Notes under the pieces: generated by a model
Database searches by the model: none
What the model was told of the DNA's origin: nothing
Seen by the model: only the letters and a program-made list of their open reading frames with translations
Part shown: positions 1 through 9,462 of the stretch, one piece after another
How the letters are laid out: each line of letters begins with the position of its first letter
Numbering within the stretch: position 1 is the stretch's first letter
Made by a program: the position numbers and the translations under genes
Assembly: GCA_018398765.1 (NCBI GenBank)
Contig: JAHBMJ010004954.1
Span: forward strand, 1-26,356
Direction: 5' to 3'
Length of the DNA: 26,356 nt
Origin: Chromera velia
Lineage: Eukaryota; Sar; Chromeraceae

Positions 1-781
1 CGGTGGACAGCCCTGCCCCATGGAGACCAAGTACCGTGTTGTGACTGACTCTTTCACTGAGACTGTCCCCATGGTCCCCACTTACTCCGTTGTCCCTGCT
101 GACAGCGCCTCCGCCTTCTCTTCCGCCGAGGAGACCTCCCTCACTTACGCCACCTCCACCATGACTGAGACCTCCCACTCCGTCTCCACTGGCTACAACA
201 CTGAGATTGTTGCTGCCAACACCATCACTTCTTTCCAGACCTCTTACGCTCCCACCCCTGTCACCACCACCAAGGTTGTGACCACCACTGTCCCCATGAC
301 CACCACTGTCCCTGCCATCCCCACCTTCAGCACCGCCACTGAGACCGAGATTGCCAGAACCGAGAAGGTCACCACGGAGTCTGTGTGCCCCCCCGGTGCC
401 GGTGCGGGCTCTGGCAAGAAGGGAGGCTGCTACCTCGAGGAGCAGGCCCTCACTTACGTCCCCGTGACCGTCACTGAGCAGATCCCTGCTGACACCACCT
501 ACGTCCAGGAGTCCCACACCTCTTACTTCTGCCCCCCCGGCACCGTTGACACTGGAAAGTCCTGCGAGGGCACCCAGTCCGTCCCTGCCGTCTACAACTG
601 CCCCCCCGGCGCCACCGCCGGTAAGAACGGAGGCTGCACCACCACCTCCTACACCACCACCCAGTCCTGCCCCAAGGGCTTCACCGACACCGGAAAGCAG
701 TGCGTGAGGACTGAGACCATCCCCGCCACTGCCTCCTCTGGCAAGGGCTACTCCTCCGGCCACGGCCACAAGCACGACTAA
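1..781 (+). CDS. Oocyst-wall-like Cys-module secreted protein, copy 1 (3' part only)
   Basis: The reading frame is open from base 2 (GGQPCP, then MetGlu...) to TAA at 779-781. The Met at base 20 is internal, because the complete copy on the minus strand has the same residues in mid-protein. The visible part is Thr/Val/Pro-rich with four modules of the form CPPG or CPKG followed by 7-11 residues and a Cys. It ends in a His-rich tail (GHGHKHD). Such modules resemble those of apicomplexan oocyst wall proteins, so an extracellular wall role is inferred. It matches 12455-11675 of the minus strand without any indel and with about 6-7 base differences in 781. Amino-acid differences are few (Gly/Ala to Ser, Tyr/His, Thr/Ser). 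Codons end mostly in C or G, as in highly expressed genes. The 5' exons lie outside the window. Confidence 0.8.
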   Translation, partial: GGQPCPMETKYRVVTDSFTETVPMVPTYSVVPADSASAFSSAEETSLTYATSTMTETSHSVSTGYNTEIVAANTITSFQTSYAPTPVTTTKVVTTTVPMTTTVPAIPTFSTATETEIARTEKVTTESVCPPGAGAGSGKKGGCYLEEQALTYVPVTVTEQIPADTTYVQESHTSYFCPPGTVDTGKSCEGTQSVPAVYNCPPGATAGKNGGCTTTSYTTTQSCPKGFTDTGKQCVRTETIPATASSGKGYSSGHGHKHD

Positions 782-1250
782 GCAGTTTCTCACAGTGTCA
801 GCTCCATCGAGTGACTGAATGAATGTGTGATGAACTCGTGCGCGGCTGAGAAAGCCGGAGCAGAGCAGGCCTGTTGCTGAAGAACCTCGTGAAGAACTTG
901 TGAGTGTTGTTTCTGTCTGCATGGCGGGGGGTATTCTTTTGAGTGACTCAGCGGAAAGCAGCAGTGCTGGAATCGAGCTCCTGAAAAAGAGAGAAGATTG
1001 TTGATGTTTCAGTAACACCTGTCCCTGAAAACGAGTTCGAGTTTCCTTTTTTTCTGCTCTTCATGCAAAAACCGTGCGTCCACGATCTGTGTTCATTCTT
1101 GTGCATTTCATGCCCGCTTGCCTTTGTGCAAGCGCAAGTGCGTGCCTGTGCGGTCGTGTTTGAACCCCATCTCTGTGCACGGATACTCGGTATGCGTTGC
1201 GGAACTGAGGTTTGCGACAGTGCTCCACGCATGATGTTATGAAAATGAGT
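1..1250 (+). repeat. Left arm of large inverted duplication (coding plus 3' flank)
   Basis: Bases 1-781 pair with 12455-11675 in inverted orientation at about 99% identity. Beyond the stop codon, homology continues to about base 1250 (opposite about 11145) but is much weaker, with many substitutions and indels. Recognisable flank landmarks are CTCCATCGAGTGA just after the stop, CAAGCGCAAGTGCGTGCCTG near 1129, and GTGCTCCACGCATGA near 1220. The arms are tail to tail and separated by roughly 9.9 kb. Confidence 0.8.
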
Positions 1251-2765
1251 CGATTTGTGAAAGCAAGGAAATCAAAAAAAGGATCTTTACTTAGATCTTT
1301 ACTCTGGGATTGAATTTAATTGAAATGAGGCGGTGAAAGCCGGTGAGCTAGCCGTTGAGGCTCCGAGTGAGCCACCACTTTAATTTATGGAATCCTATTT
1401 GAAGTGAACTTGCATTGAAGCCAGACTATTGTTTAAACTTAATTCTTAATTCTTAAATTTACTTAAATTAAGCGTTGTTCAATCTATTAGTCTTCAAATT
1501 AGCCTATATGAGCCTGAGTTCAATTCAAAGTTTATCTCTCAGCTACTCTCAGCTCAATTAACTCTAAAGTTTATTTTTGATCAATCACCAAGAGAGTCGA
1601 CCACTAAGTCACCACTTAAAGCAATTTAATACTTAGTTCAATACGATGAAATTACTTTTAGATCCGAGTCTATATACTTCGTCTACAACTTGAATTCAGC
1701 CTATAAAATTGATCGATCGACGATCATGCAGTCCTAAAGCCCCAACTAACTCTGGAACTAACTTGAAAACCTTTTAATATTAATAAACATAGTGCTAGGA
1801 AAAGGTTCAAGGTTCACTTCGAAGTAATGAATCTGAATCAGGTTCAAAAACAGGTTCACTTTTAATTAGTGCAAACTTGCCGTTTTTGATACTGTATTTT
1901 GAATTTTTACATGTTTTTTGAGCGTTTTCCTGATAGTTTTAGTACTTTTTGGTAATCTAAAGATTGTCAAAGGTGATCTAAAGATTGCATATGATGATAT
2001 GAAATTTAAAACAAAAACGTAGGTTCAACGCTGGATTCAATCTAGGATCCAATTTGTGAACCGGTCTGGCCTAGGGTCCTGCCTAACTCGCCTTCGTGCC
2101 CGGCCCACCCGGGCCGGGCCCGCCCCGCCCCGGGGGGCCGCCGGTCCTGTCGGCCCCCCCTGGCTGGCGGCGCCGCCTCTGGCCCCTAAGTTGTCTAACC
2201 TCATCTACTCTTTAGCCCCGCCGCGCCCCCGGCCCATAGCCTAGTGGGGCCCCTAAGTCGGCGCCTTTATGGTCCGTATGCTAGTCCGTGTGACCCCAAT
2301 TCCGTTTGACCCAGACCGTTATTTTGTATAAATTAACTTGCTAAACATCCAGCTCTGGCTTTCTATTTCTCCTAAGCCGTGGGCAGCGCGTCCCGGCCTG
2401 GCCAGGCTTGTCTTAGTGGCTACGCGTGCGTGCATGATCCTAGGCATAGACCGCATGGTCATGGTATGGTCTCAAAGACAGGTTCAAAACAGGTTCAACA
2501 GGTTCATGCAAAACAGGTCCGACAGGTTCACTTTTTCATATTTGAACCTAGCTTTTCTAAATGAACCTTTTCCCAGCCCTAATTATAAACATATAATCCA
2601 AAATTTTTATTTATAAGTAGATACGTTTAGAGATACATACGTGTTATAATGACTTTCTAATTGATGATGATGATGTGATGATGATAGAAGAAGACTTAAC
2701 CCCTAGCCTCTGTTGGGCTCGGATGCCAGTGTATCTAGTAATATATGTGGTTAAAGCCGGTAAGC
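1251..2765. other. AT-rich gene-free spacer with AGGTTCA motifs and a GC-rich block
   Basis: No convincing gene is seen. Most of the stretch is AT-rich. The heptamer AGGTTCA recurs: near 1805, twice in 1838-1858, near 2022 and four or five times in 2478-2530. Its complement TGAACCT appears at about 2540 and 2561. A block at about 2085-2236 is extremely G+C-rich and C-skewed, in sharp contrast to its surroundings. A short (GAT)n tract lies near 2664-2690. Open frames here are short and of low complexity. Confidence 0.6.
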
Positions 2766-3055
2766 TGATCTGTATATAGATTAGCGCCTAGGAGGAGGCC
2801 GTCTAGTCTCGTACAGAAGGTCTATAGATCTCGGTCACGTGAGTCTGTCAATCTAGCTATTCTCCTCCAATCCTTTCATTAGACAAGGAGGAAGCTGACT
2901 GCAATCGTATGAGATATCGATCCGTGCAGTGTAGGCAGGGCAAATACCGTGGCCCCCAGCCGTACACGCACTTGAAATGCGGGTATGCCATAGCCGCGGC
3001 GTGGTACCGGCGGTCACGCTGCTTTTTCTCCATTGTGGGCCCACCGTGGCATACA
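2766..3055 (-). repeat. 3' LTR of the minus-strand retrotransposon
   Basis: This 290-bp repeat is about 96.5% identical to 5168-5457 and shows no indel. On the minus strand it starts TG and ends CA. Nine of the ten differences from the other LTR are transitions. Confidence 0.88.
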
Positions 3056-3065
3056 ACACGAATTA

Positions 3066-3131
3066 CTTTCTCTCTTTTTCTGTTTTCTTTTATTCTTTCT
3101 CTTCTTCTTTCTCCTCTTTCTATCTCTTTCT
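3066..3131 (-). other. Polypurine-rich tract before the 3' LTR
   Basis: On the minus strand this stretch is almost all A and G and lies about 10 bases upstream of the 3' LTR start, where a plus-strand-primer polypurine tract is expected. It is much longer than a typical tract, so only its LTR-proximal part may be functional. Confidence 0.6.
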
Positions 3132-3150
3132 AAGCCTTGTTGAAATTCTC

Positions 3151-3152
<2 letters not shown>

Positions 3153-3186
<34 letters not shown>
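3153..3186. repeat. (TC)17 microsatellite
   Basis: Uninterrupted TC dinucleotides just inside the retrotransposon interior. They read as GA on the coding strand of the element and may be an expansion of its purine-rich 3' region. Confidence 0.95.
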
Positions 3187-3190
<4 letters not shown>

Positions 3191-3500
3191 ATTCTTTACT
3201 AGTTTTTCTTTCATTTTTCTTTCAAACTTCAAGACTCAAAAGAGAAGAGGGGAGACGGATGGAGAAGGCGAAAGGAACCGTTACATTGAGGAGAGTGACA
3301 AGAGAAATGGAAAGGAAAACGAGCCAATTGCTTTCTTGTTTTCGGACACGCCACGTTCTGTCACAAGCGGGCACAAAAAGTTTGAAAGGACTTGAACGCT
3401 GCGATCAAGAATGATAAAACAAAAAGAAATTAATGCAAAAAGAAAGGAACAATGTCATACGATGCTTCGTCGCACCCCATTACACCTCATTGATGAAAAT

Positions 3501-4883
3501 TCAAGAATACCAGGAACACCCCCCTTGGCAGCCTAAACGACGACAACCTTGGCACAGGGTTGCCTCTTCAGGCTTCGAACAACCCCCCCTGCAGCACTGC
3601 CAAATCCACCCGGTGATGGCGCCCGACGAATCCTTTTGGGACCGCCTTTCGAGACGGACTCTCCTACTGTCGTTGCGACAACAAAAATGACACTGAGCTG
3701 GAGGCTCTTCTGCTTGACCCGATTTTTGGGAAGGAGGAAGAAAGCAGGTTCGCGCTTGCATAGGAAAAGTGGTTTCTTCCCTTGCTGCGTCGGCCTGCAG
3801 CTGTTTCCGCACTGCCTTGCGGGCTGTCTTCTTCTGCACTTTGAGTTGGTTCTTCTTCGCTTGAGAGACGTGAGAAGATGCGTTGTCACCTGCTGTGAAG
3901 GGGGCGTCCCCCACTTCAGAGCTTGCGCAGGGAACACATTTGTCGAAAAAGGGAGTGACACCCTCAGGACTGAAAGGCTTGTCTTCCACAGTGGCACCGT
4001 TGGAGACGGGATCCGAAGAAAGTGTTTCTGCGCTTGCATGGCAAGAGGAACTCTCGACAGCCCCTGCATCAGAAGATATGGACACTGTTTCCTTAGCGCT
4101 CGTGAGAAGGTGCTTACACCCAGTCGCTGAAGGAATGCTTGAGTTGGAAGGAATGGTAGTGGGAGTCACACTAGGATTCGTACTGTGTGTATGCCTGTTG
4201 GGCGCTGGCACGAGGGGGGATGTTTATGCAGGAGGGGAGACGGGAGGGCAGGAGTTGGCAGGAAAATGGGAGGACCGATCCTCAGCGCTCATGCTGGCAG
4301 CACGCCCTGTCGCTTGAGGACAGACCTCGTCAACGGAATCAGAAATGTGTGGCTCGGGAGGCTGCTTATCGAGGGGTGGGAGGGAAGAAACTGGGGTGAA
4401 GGTTCTTTGGTCATGCTGTCTTCGTCGGTGCAGAAATGAAGAAGAACATGAAGACGAAGTCATGGGATATTGTACGAATTCAAAGGGAAAAACGGTTTGC
4501 AATTTCTCTTCGGGAGGCTAGGAGACCGACTTCTTTGAGGGGGAAGAAACGGCTGCTTCGCTCTTCATAATTTGGTTGGATCCAAAGCCCCTAGGTGCTG
4601 GTGGCTGCTTCTGCTCTTTCGTCGATTTGCGTCCTCGTGAACCTCGAGTCCCACGTGACGTTCTGCGTCGATCTGCCAGTGGGGCACTCGATGGAGGCAC
4701 ACTCGGAGAGACAAGACGGGTCCCCAAAAGAGAAGAAAAAAACGATAGCGCAGTAGTCGCCACATCTGTAAATTGATCTTCGTGCCTCTGCATGGCCCGT
4801 GTGACAGTCTTCAACAGGGCAGCAGAACAAACGTCTCGAAGCTTGATCACCTCGGCGGTGATGTCACTGGACAAGGTAGCCAT
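3501..4883 (-). pseudogene. Gag-like ORF of the minus-strand retrotransposon, two in-frame stops
   Basis: One minus-strand frame runs from ATG at 4883 to TGA at 3501-3503, about 460 codons. It is interrupted only by TAG at 4520-4518 and TAA at 4226-4224; all three segments share the same phase, so no frameshift is needed. The N-terminal part (about residues 1-60) is predicted helical (MATLSSDITAEVIKL...). The middle is Ser/Pro/Arg-rich and low in complexity. A basic Lys/Arg segment follows (around KKTARKAVRKQ). The last 60 residues are Cys-rich (CHFC, then QCCRGGC, LCQGC, GCQGGC), suggesting zinc or nucleic-acid binding. Position after the LTR and primer-binding site supports a gag-type nucleocapsid role. 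Both stops could come from CAG and CAA by C-to-T change. Stop-codon readthrough or two small introns are less likely alternatives. Confidence 0.65.
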
Positions 4884-5155
4884 CCCAAAGCAGTCGAAGA
4901 AAAAAAATGGAATGGGCTAGCGAACGAAAGAATATCTCACCGTGACCTAAGGCTTGCGTATGAACTCCGGAAGAGATGTTTGGACGAAAAATTCTCAGAG
5001 TTCCTGGAAAGAAGCGCGTCAATGCATCAACTCAGATCCTTCAGAGAACAAGGGTACCGGCTGCACGGCAAACGTGTGCGCGATGACCCCAACTTTGTTT
5101 TCTGATCAGAAGAGGCGAGCAGGAGACGACTGCTATTTCTGGATCTACTGAACCA

Positions 5156-5167
5156 GCTCTGTTACCA
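5156..5167 (-). other. Primer-binding site, initiator tRNA-Met-like
   Basis: TGGTAACAGAGC on the minus strand abuts the CA end of the 5' LTR with no spacer. It differs at one base from the common TGGTATCAGAGC site complementary to the 3' end of tRNA-iMet. This fixes the orientation of the element. Confidence 0.75.
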
Positions 5168-5457
5168 TGATCTGTATATAGACTAGCGCCTAGGAGGAGG
5201 CCGTCTAGTTTCGTACAGAAGGTCTATAGATCTCGGTCATGTGAGTCTGTCAATCTAGCTATTCTCCTCCAATCCTTTCATTAGGCAAGGAGGAAGCTGA
5301 CTGCAATCGTATGAGATATCGATCCGTGCAGTGCAGGCAGGGCAAATACCGTGGCCCCCAGCCGTACGCGCACCTGAAATGCGGGTATGCCATAGCCGCA
5401 GCGTGGTACCGGCGGTCACGCTGCTTTTGCTCTATTGTGGGCCCACCGTGGCATACA
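5168..5457 (-). repeat. 5' LTR of the minus-strand retrotransposon
   Basis: This 290-bp repeat pairs with 2766-3055. It is next to the primer-binding site, so it is the 5' LTR and would carry the element's promoter. It has TG...CA ends on the minus strand. Confidence 0.88.
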
Positions 5458-5947
5458 ACCGCATCGGGAGCAATGGAGACTCGGAGCTCTGGCTAACCTA
5501 GCATTTCCTGTATAGATTAAATCCTTCGACCTAGGCCCCACTAGGGCATTTGTATGGATCAAAGCCTAGCGAAAGCACTGTTCAAAGCAGGAAATTGCCA
5601 GGAATTAATCGAAATTAATAGACAATCTTAAAAATTAATACTAAAGGTTCCCCATGCTAGTCTCAATAGCATTAATTCATGGGGGGGAACTGGAAGAAGG
5701 ATTGGAATGCCTGAGAATGCCTACTTAGAATTATAAAAAACAAAGTTAAAAATTTGGACTTTAATTCCATTTCCTTATTTGAAACTAGATTTGAAATTAT
5801 TTAGATTTTTTTTTTCTATTTCAAAAACTCAGCATACAAAGCTGTATTTTTCTTTATTTAAACTCATTAATTGTAGCCTGAGTTTAGCCTTCGAGTTCTT
5901 TAATTGGTTGACTTGGATCCGCCTGACAATGCTACTAAGCAGCTACT
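5458..5947. other. AT-rich spacer downstream of the LRR pseudogene
   Basis: No gene is supported. The sequence is AT-rich with T-runs near 5800-5850 and lies between the retrotransposon and the 3' end of the LRR gene. Any polyadenylation site of that gene would be here, but no specific signal can be assigned. Confidence 0.5.
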
Positions 5948-8900
5948 TTACTTCAAATGATAAGATCGCAGCTTTCCTTCTGATATCGAATTACGAAGTG
6001 CTGACTGAAAGGGGTCCAAGTCAGTTAGGGGAAGAAAGGAAATGTTGAGAGCCGTCAAATTTGGCAGCGACTCGATTCGGAAGGCGTCAAGAAAATATGT
6101 CAGTCCTGCTTCTGTGAAAGGGTTCTCGTGAAGGCTAAGGCGAATCAGGCTCGGCATACAGTTCACTTGAAACGCCTGACCAAGCAGGAGCATGCTGTCG
6201 TTGTCAAGACCACAATTTCTCAAAGAGAGGACCTTCACACTCGGCAGGCTTCCCGCCCTGAGTGCTGCAACAAGAGACGGCACCCCATGACCTATACGAG
6301 AAAGCAACAGAGTCTCAAGAATCGGCAACATCGTGACCGTGACAGCCCCGAAGAAAGCGTCCATCCCCTGTGTCCCGAAAAGATTCTCTGACAGGTCAAG
6401 GACCTTCAGCTTCGACAGGCTCCCTCCCCTGACAGCCTCACCCAGTGCTGTCATTCCTTCATCATTCAGCAGACATGACTGCAAGCCAAGATTCACAAGA
6501 GAAGGCATCTTTCCTGATCGCAAAGCCCCCCCCATAAACACTGCCCCCTCCCCTGCTCTTCCAAAAGACAGACAAAGAACTTCAAGCACCGGGAGACCCT
6601 TTTCGGACTCACGCACAGCACTGAAGAATCTCTCCATGCCCACCCTTCCAAACCTGTTGCTGCTCAAATGAAGCTTCTCTGCCTTCACCAAGTACCCCCC
6701 CCTCACCGACTCACCAAGCATTCCCAGACCCGCATCATCCATGCCAGAATCATGAAGGTCAACAAACTTTATTCCTCACATCTTGCCCGATACAAGGGCC
6801 TCCCCCAGTACCCCTCCCCCCTCACCTGCACGTGTTCTCGAAAGATCTAGGTTTTCGAGGACGGAAAATCCGTTCTCCGATTATCTCCGATTCACGCAAA
6901 CCACCGAAAAGCCCCTCCAAGCCTGCCCTCCCAAAAGGATTCCCAGACAAATCCAAATGCCGAAGCTTCGGCAAACGCCCAGCCCTCACCCCCCCACCCA
7001 ACATCACAAGATCCTGATCCACCAACCCCACTTGCTGCAGGCACAAATCCTAGAAGAAAAAAAAACACCCCTGCCCCCCCCTCATCTGAAGGAGAGACAC
7101 ACAACACATCGCGACCGAAACTCATTTTTCGAACGCAATGCAATCGCCCAGTGCGGACAGCATCCGCAAGAGCGTTCATGGCATCGACATTCTCACTTGC
7201 TGTCTCCCCCCTGTCGACATAGAGGTGCACACAATTCCAGGGAGACTGCGTTGGTGCATTGATCAGCTCTTGGAAGAATGCGACAGCAGAACTACCTCCC
7301 AGACATACCTCAAGGCCGCGAACGAACCCAACCTTCCCACTCCCCAGAGCCTGGGCCGTCTCTTCGGTCGCGTGGAACAGCGACACGCAGAGAGGTGCAG
7401 TCACCAGGGGTGCGGCAATCTCACTTGTGAGCGCACTTATGAGTGCATCAGCCCAACTTCCCGCTACCCAAATGCCCTTCATGCTCAGGGTTTTCAGATG
7501 AGGAACTGCACCCCCCCGCACCCCCCCAACAAAGGCTCCACAGCCGGCAGCCGTGCTGAAAGATACTACTCCATCGAGCACAAGAGTCTCCAATGCAGCC
7601 AACGAATCCGGGAGGAAAAGATTCCTCAGTGCATAATGGGAGATCGTGCACTGAGCTAGGTTCAGTTCTCGCAAAAACGGGAAAATTCGTTTGTGCAGCA
7701 CCGCTGAGAGCGTTTTCTCTCCGGGAAAATCGAGGCCCCCAAGCGACAGGCTTTCTACTCGAAGAGGCTTCGCGGCCTCAAAAGCAGAGCAGAGGGATCT
7801 CATCTTCGCGCCATGCAGATCTGTCCTCGCCAGGTTCAGCCGACGCACAGACGCCAGCCTTCCAGCCTTCACTGCTTCCGCTAGTGCGTCCGTCTCTGCA
7901 ATACCCAGAGGGTTGCCTGCAGTCAAGTGATAAGTGTGTTCGTGTTGCGTTCTCTCGGCAGATGTGGAGGTGAGACGTAAAGGAGGTGAGCAGTTTTTTC
8001 ATGGACGGACTCTCCTCATGCAACGGAATAAAAGAAAAACCCACAGCAAATAGACGCAAAGATCTATCGTCAATGGGGGCATCCATGGTTTTTCACCGAT
8101 CGCCCGAAGTCCCCAGCTGGCTGCAACTACCTTCGAGGTATTGGCCAGCAAGCTCGAAAAACCGAACTACTCATCCGTCAGCTGCGAGCCCTGAAAAGGT
8201 GTCTGTTTGGGCGAGCGTGTGGACGCGCTCTTGCGAGCTTTCGTGTGCGTGCGTCATCAATCCTGTTGTATCATGAGGCACATGCAGCGACGCATGCAGG
8301 GACAGACCTTGAATGCTGAAATCCTCCAGAGAAAAGGGGAGAGCAGCGAAAATCACTGGAGCCTCTAATGGTCCGATTGTGTTGTCTGAAAAGAGATGGG
8401 GGACATCCCGGGCAGAAAGACAGAGCGAAGACAAACATCCATTCACTTTGAGATTCTCTGTATACAATTGGAAGAAGCAAGCCCCTAGCTGCAAGCATGG
8501 ATCCGCATATCACTGTCATCCCTTTCACTTTGGAGGCATCTTTCATCGTCCTCAAAGAATGCACGTCCGATGAGTCACGCTTCCTCGCTGCACAGGTATT
8601 TCGAAGGTCCCTCTAGATGCTTGCGAGAAAAGTGGGTCTATTGAGGGGGGTTCATCAAACGACGCCCCCACGGTAGGGCACGTGCCGACCCCCAAGATTA
8701 AATCGTTTCTGGGACCAAACTCGACGCTGCGCTAACCCGCAAAGCCCAGACTCTTCAGTCGAAGCAGACCCCCTCCTCCCTCTGCACTGGATATGTCGAG
8801 ACGCTCGAGGAAGGAATGGAGGAGTGTAAGAGCTGAACCCTTGACTGCGCAAGGACCTGCACACCCACACGCATGCATACACACACACACACACACTTTC

Positions 8901-9462
8901 ACACACACTTTCACACACACCACACAAAATCGATGACCCTGAAATGCATGAACCTGTTCAATGAGCTGGCAAAGGCGGCTGCGCTCCTGATTTTCACAGA
9001 CTCACTTCACTCACCTTCGTGATGGCAGCAAGACTCAACAGAGCCAATCCATAGCCATCCCGGTTGGAGGCCATTTCCGAGAGCACCTGCAGATGCAGTC
9101 GGAAGAGTGCACAACAATTCAATGCATGTAGACGGGGATAATGTGACGAAGAAGGGATTCAGTGCGGTAGTGGATAGGCAAGCCGACGGTCAAATGCCGT
9201 CCAGCAAAAGAAATGCACCAACCTCAGAGGTTGGTTCCACCGTCTCCAGCAGCATGCAGATGACCGCGTCTGCAGAAGCTCTCATGGTCGCACCCGAGGC
9301 AGTTGCATTTTGAGGAGGTATCTCCGCTGCAAGAAAGGAAAAGGGGGGGCTTGGGAGAGGGTAGAGGGGTATAACTCCGTGATACTGGAGCCTGCAGACT
9401 ACGTCTTGAGAGTTCCATTCTTTCTCACCGTGCGCCCTCGCTACAGATCTCATTGTGTTCAT
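5948..9462 (-). pseudogene. Multi-exon LRR (ribonuclease-inhibitor-type) gene, disrupted
   Basis: Proposed minus-strand exons: 9462-9429 (tentative ATG), 9326-9223, 9086-9015, possibly 8986-8938, then 8856-8737, 8457-8308, 7916-7108 and 7049-5948. Most junctions are GT..AG and keep phase; for example SLEDFSIQ and GNPLGIAETDAL join in phase across 8307-7917. Exons 3-4 are uncertain because the intron between them would be only 28 bases, and the 7107-7050 intron is only 58. The N-terminal exons look helical. From 8457 on, about 28-residue LRRs follow the pattern LxxLxLxxxxLxDxGMxxLxxAxRxGxLP, as in large protein-interaction LRR families. Two lesions lie in the last exon: a 10-bp tandem duplication at 6874-6892 that shifts frame in the middle of a repeat, and an in-frame TGA at 6778-6776 two repeats before the intact C-terminal 264 residues. 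No partner or pathway can be named. Confidence 0.72.
6874..6893 (-). repeat. 10-bp tandem duplication causing a frameshift in the LRR gene
   Basis: TCTCCGATT occurs at 6874-6882 and again at 6884-6892 with a 10-bp period. Upstream the LRR frame reads ...GLRESE; downstream the repeat resumes one frame over as NGFSVLENLDLS. That matches RESEKGLPVLEVLCLS, the same position in the next LRR unit. Removing one copy would restore phase, so the duplication is the lesion. Confidence 0.8.

Larger units (their letters stand above)
2766..5457 (-). mobile_element. Non-autonomous (gag-only) LTR retrotransposon, minus orientation
   Basis: Two 290-bp direct repeats (2766-3055 and 5168-5457) flank a 2.1-kb interior. 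Read on the minus strand each LTR begins TGTATGCC and ends CAGATCA, the canonical TG...CA. Directly after the 5' LTR (5168-5457) comes TGGTAACAGAGC (5167-5156). This resembles the primer-binding site TGGTATCAGAGC that many elements use with initiator tRNA-Met. A long purine tract on the minus strand precedes the 3' LTR. The interior holds one decayed gag-like frame and no visible reverse transcriptase, integrase or protease, so mobilisation in trans is inferred. No target duplication is evident (taagc at 2761-2765 against accgc at 5458-5462), consistent with age or recombination. The LTRs differ at about 10 sites. Confidence 0.87.

Noticed and set aside
948-1232. 94-codon minus-strand frame, with a counterpart near 11200-11658 on the plus strand
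   Set aside because: Although homologous through the inverted duplication, the reading frames differ by indels and are not conserved as protein; this is 3' flank.
6783-7659. Plus-strand frames of 159 and 173 codons
   Set aside because: They are antisense to the LRR exons, whose periodic repeats are clearly on the minus strand.
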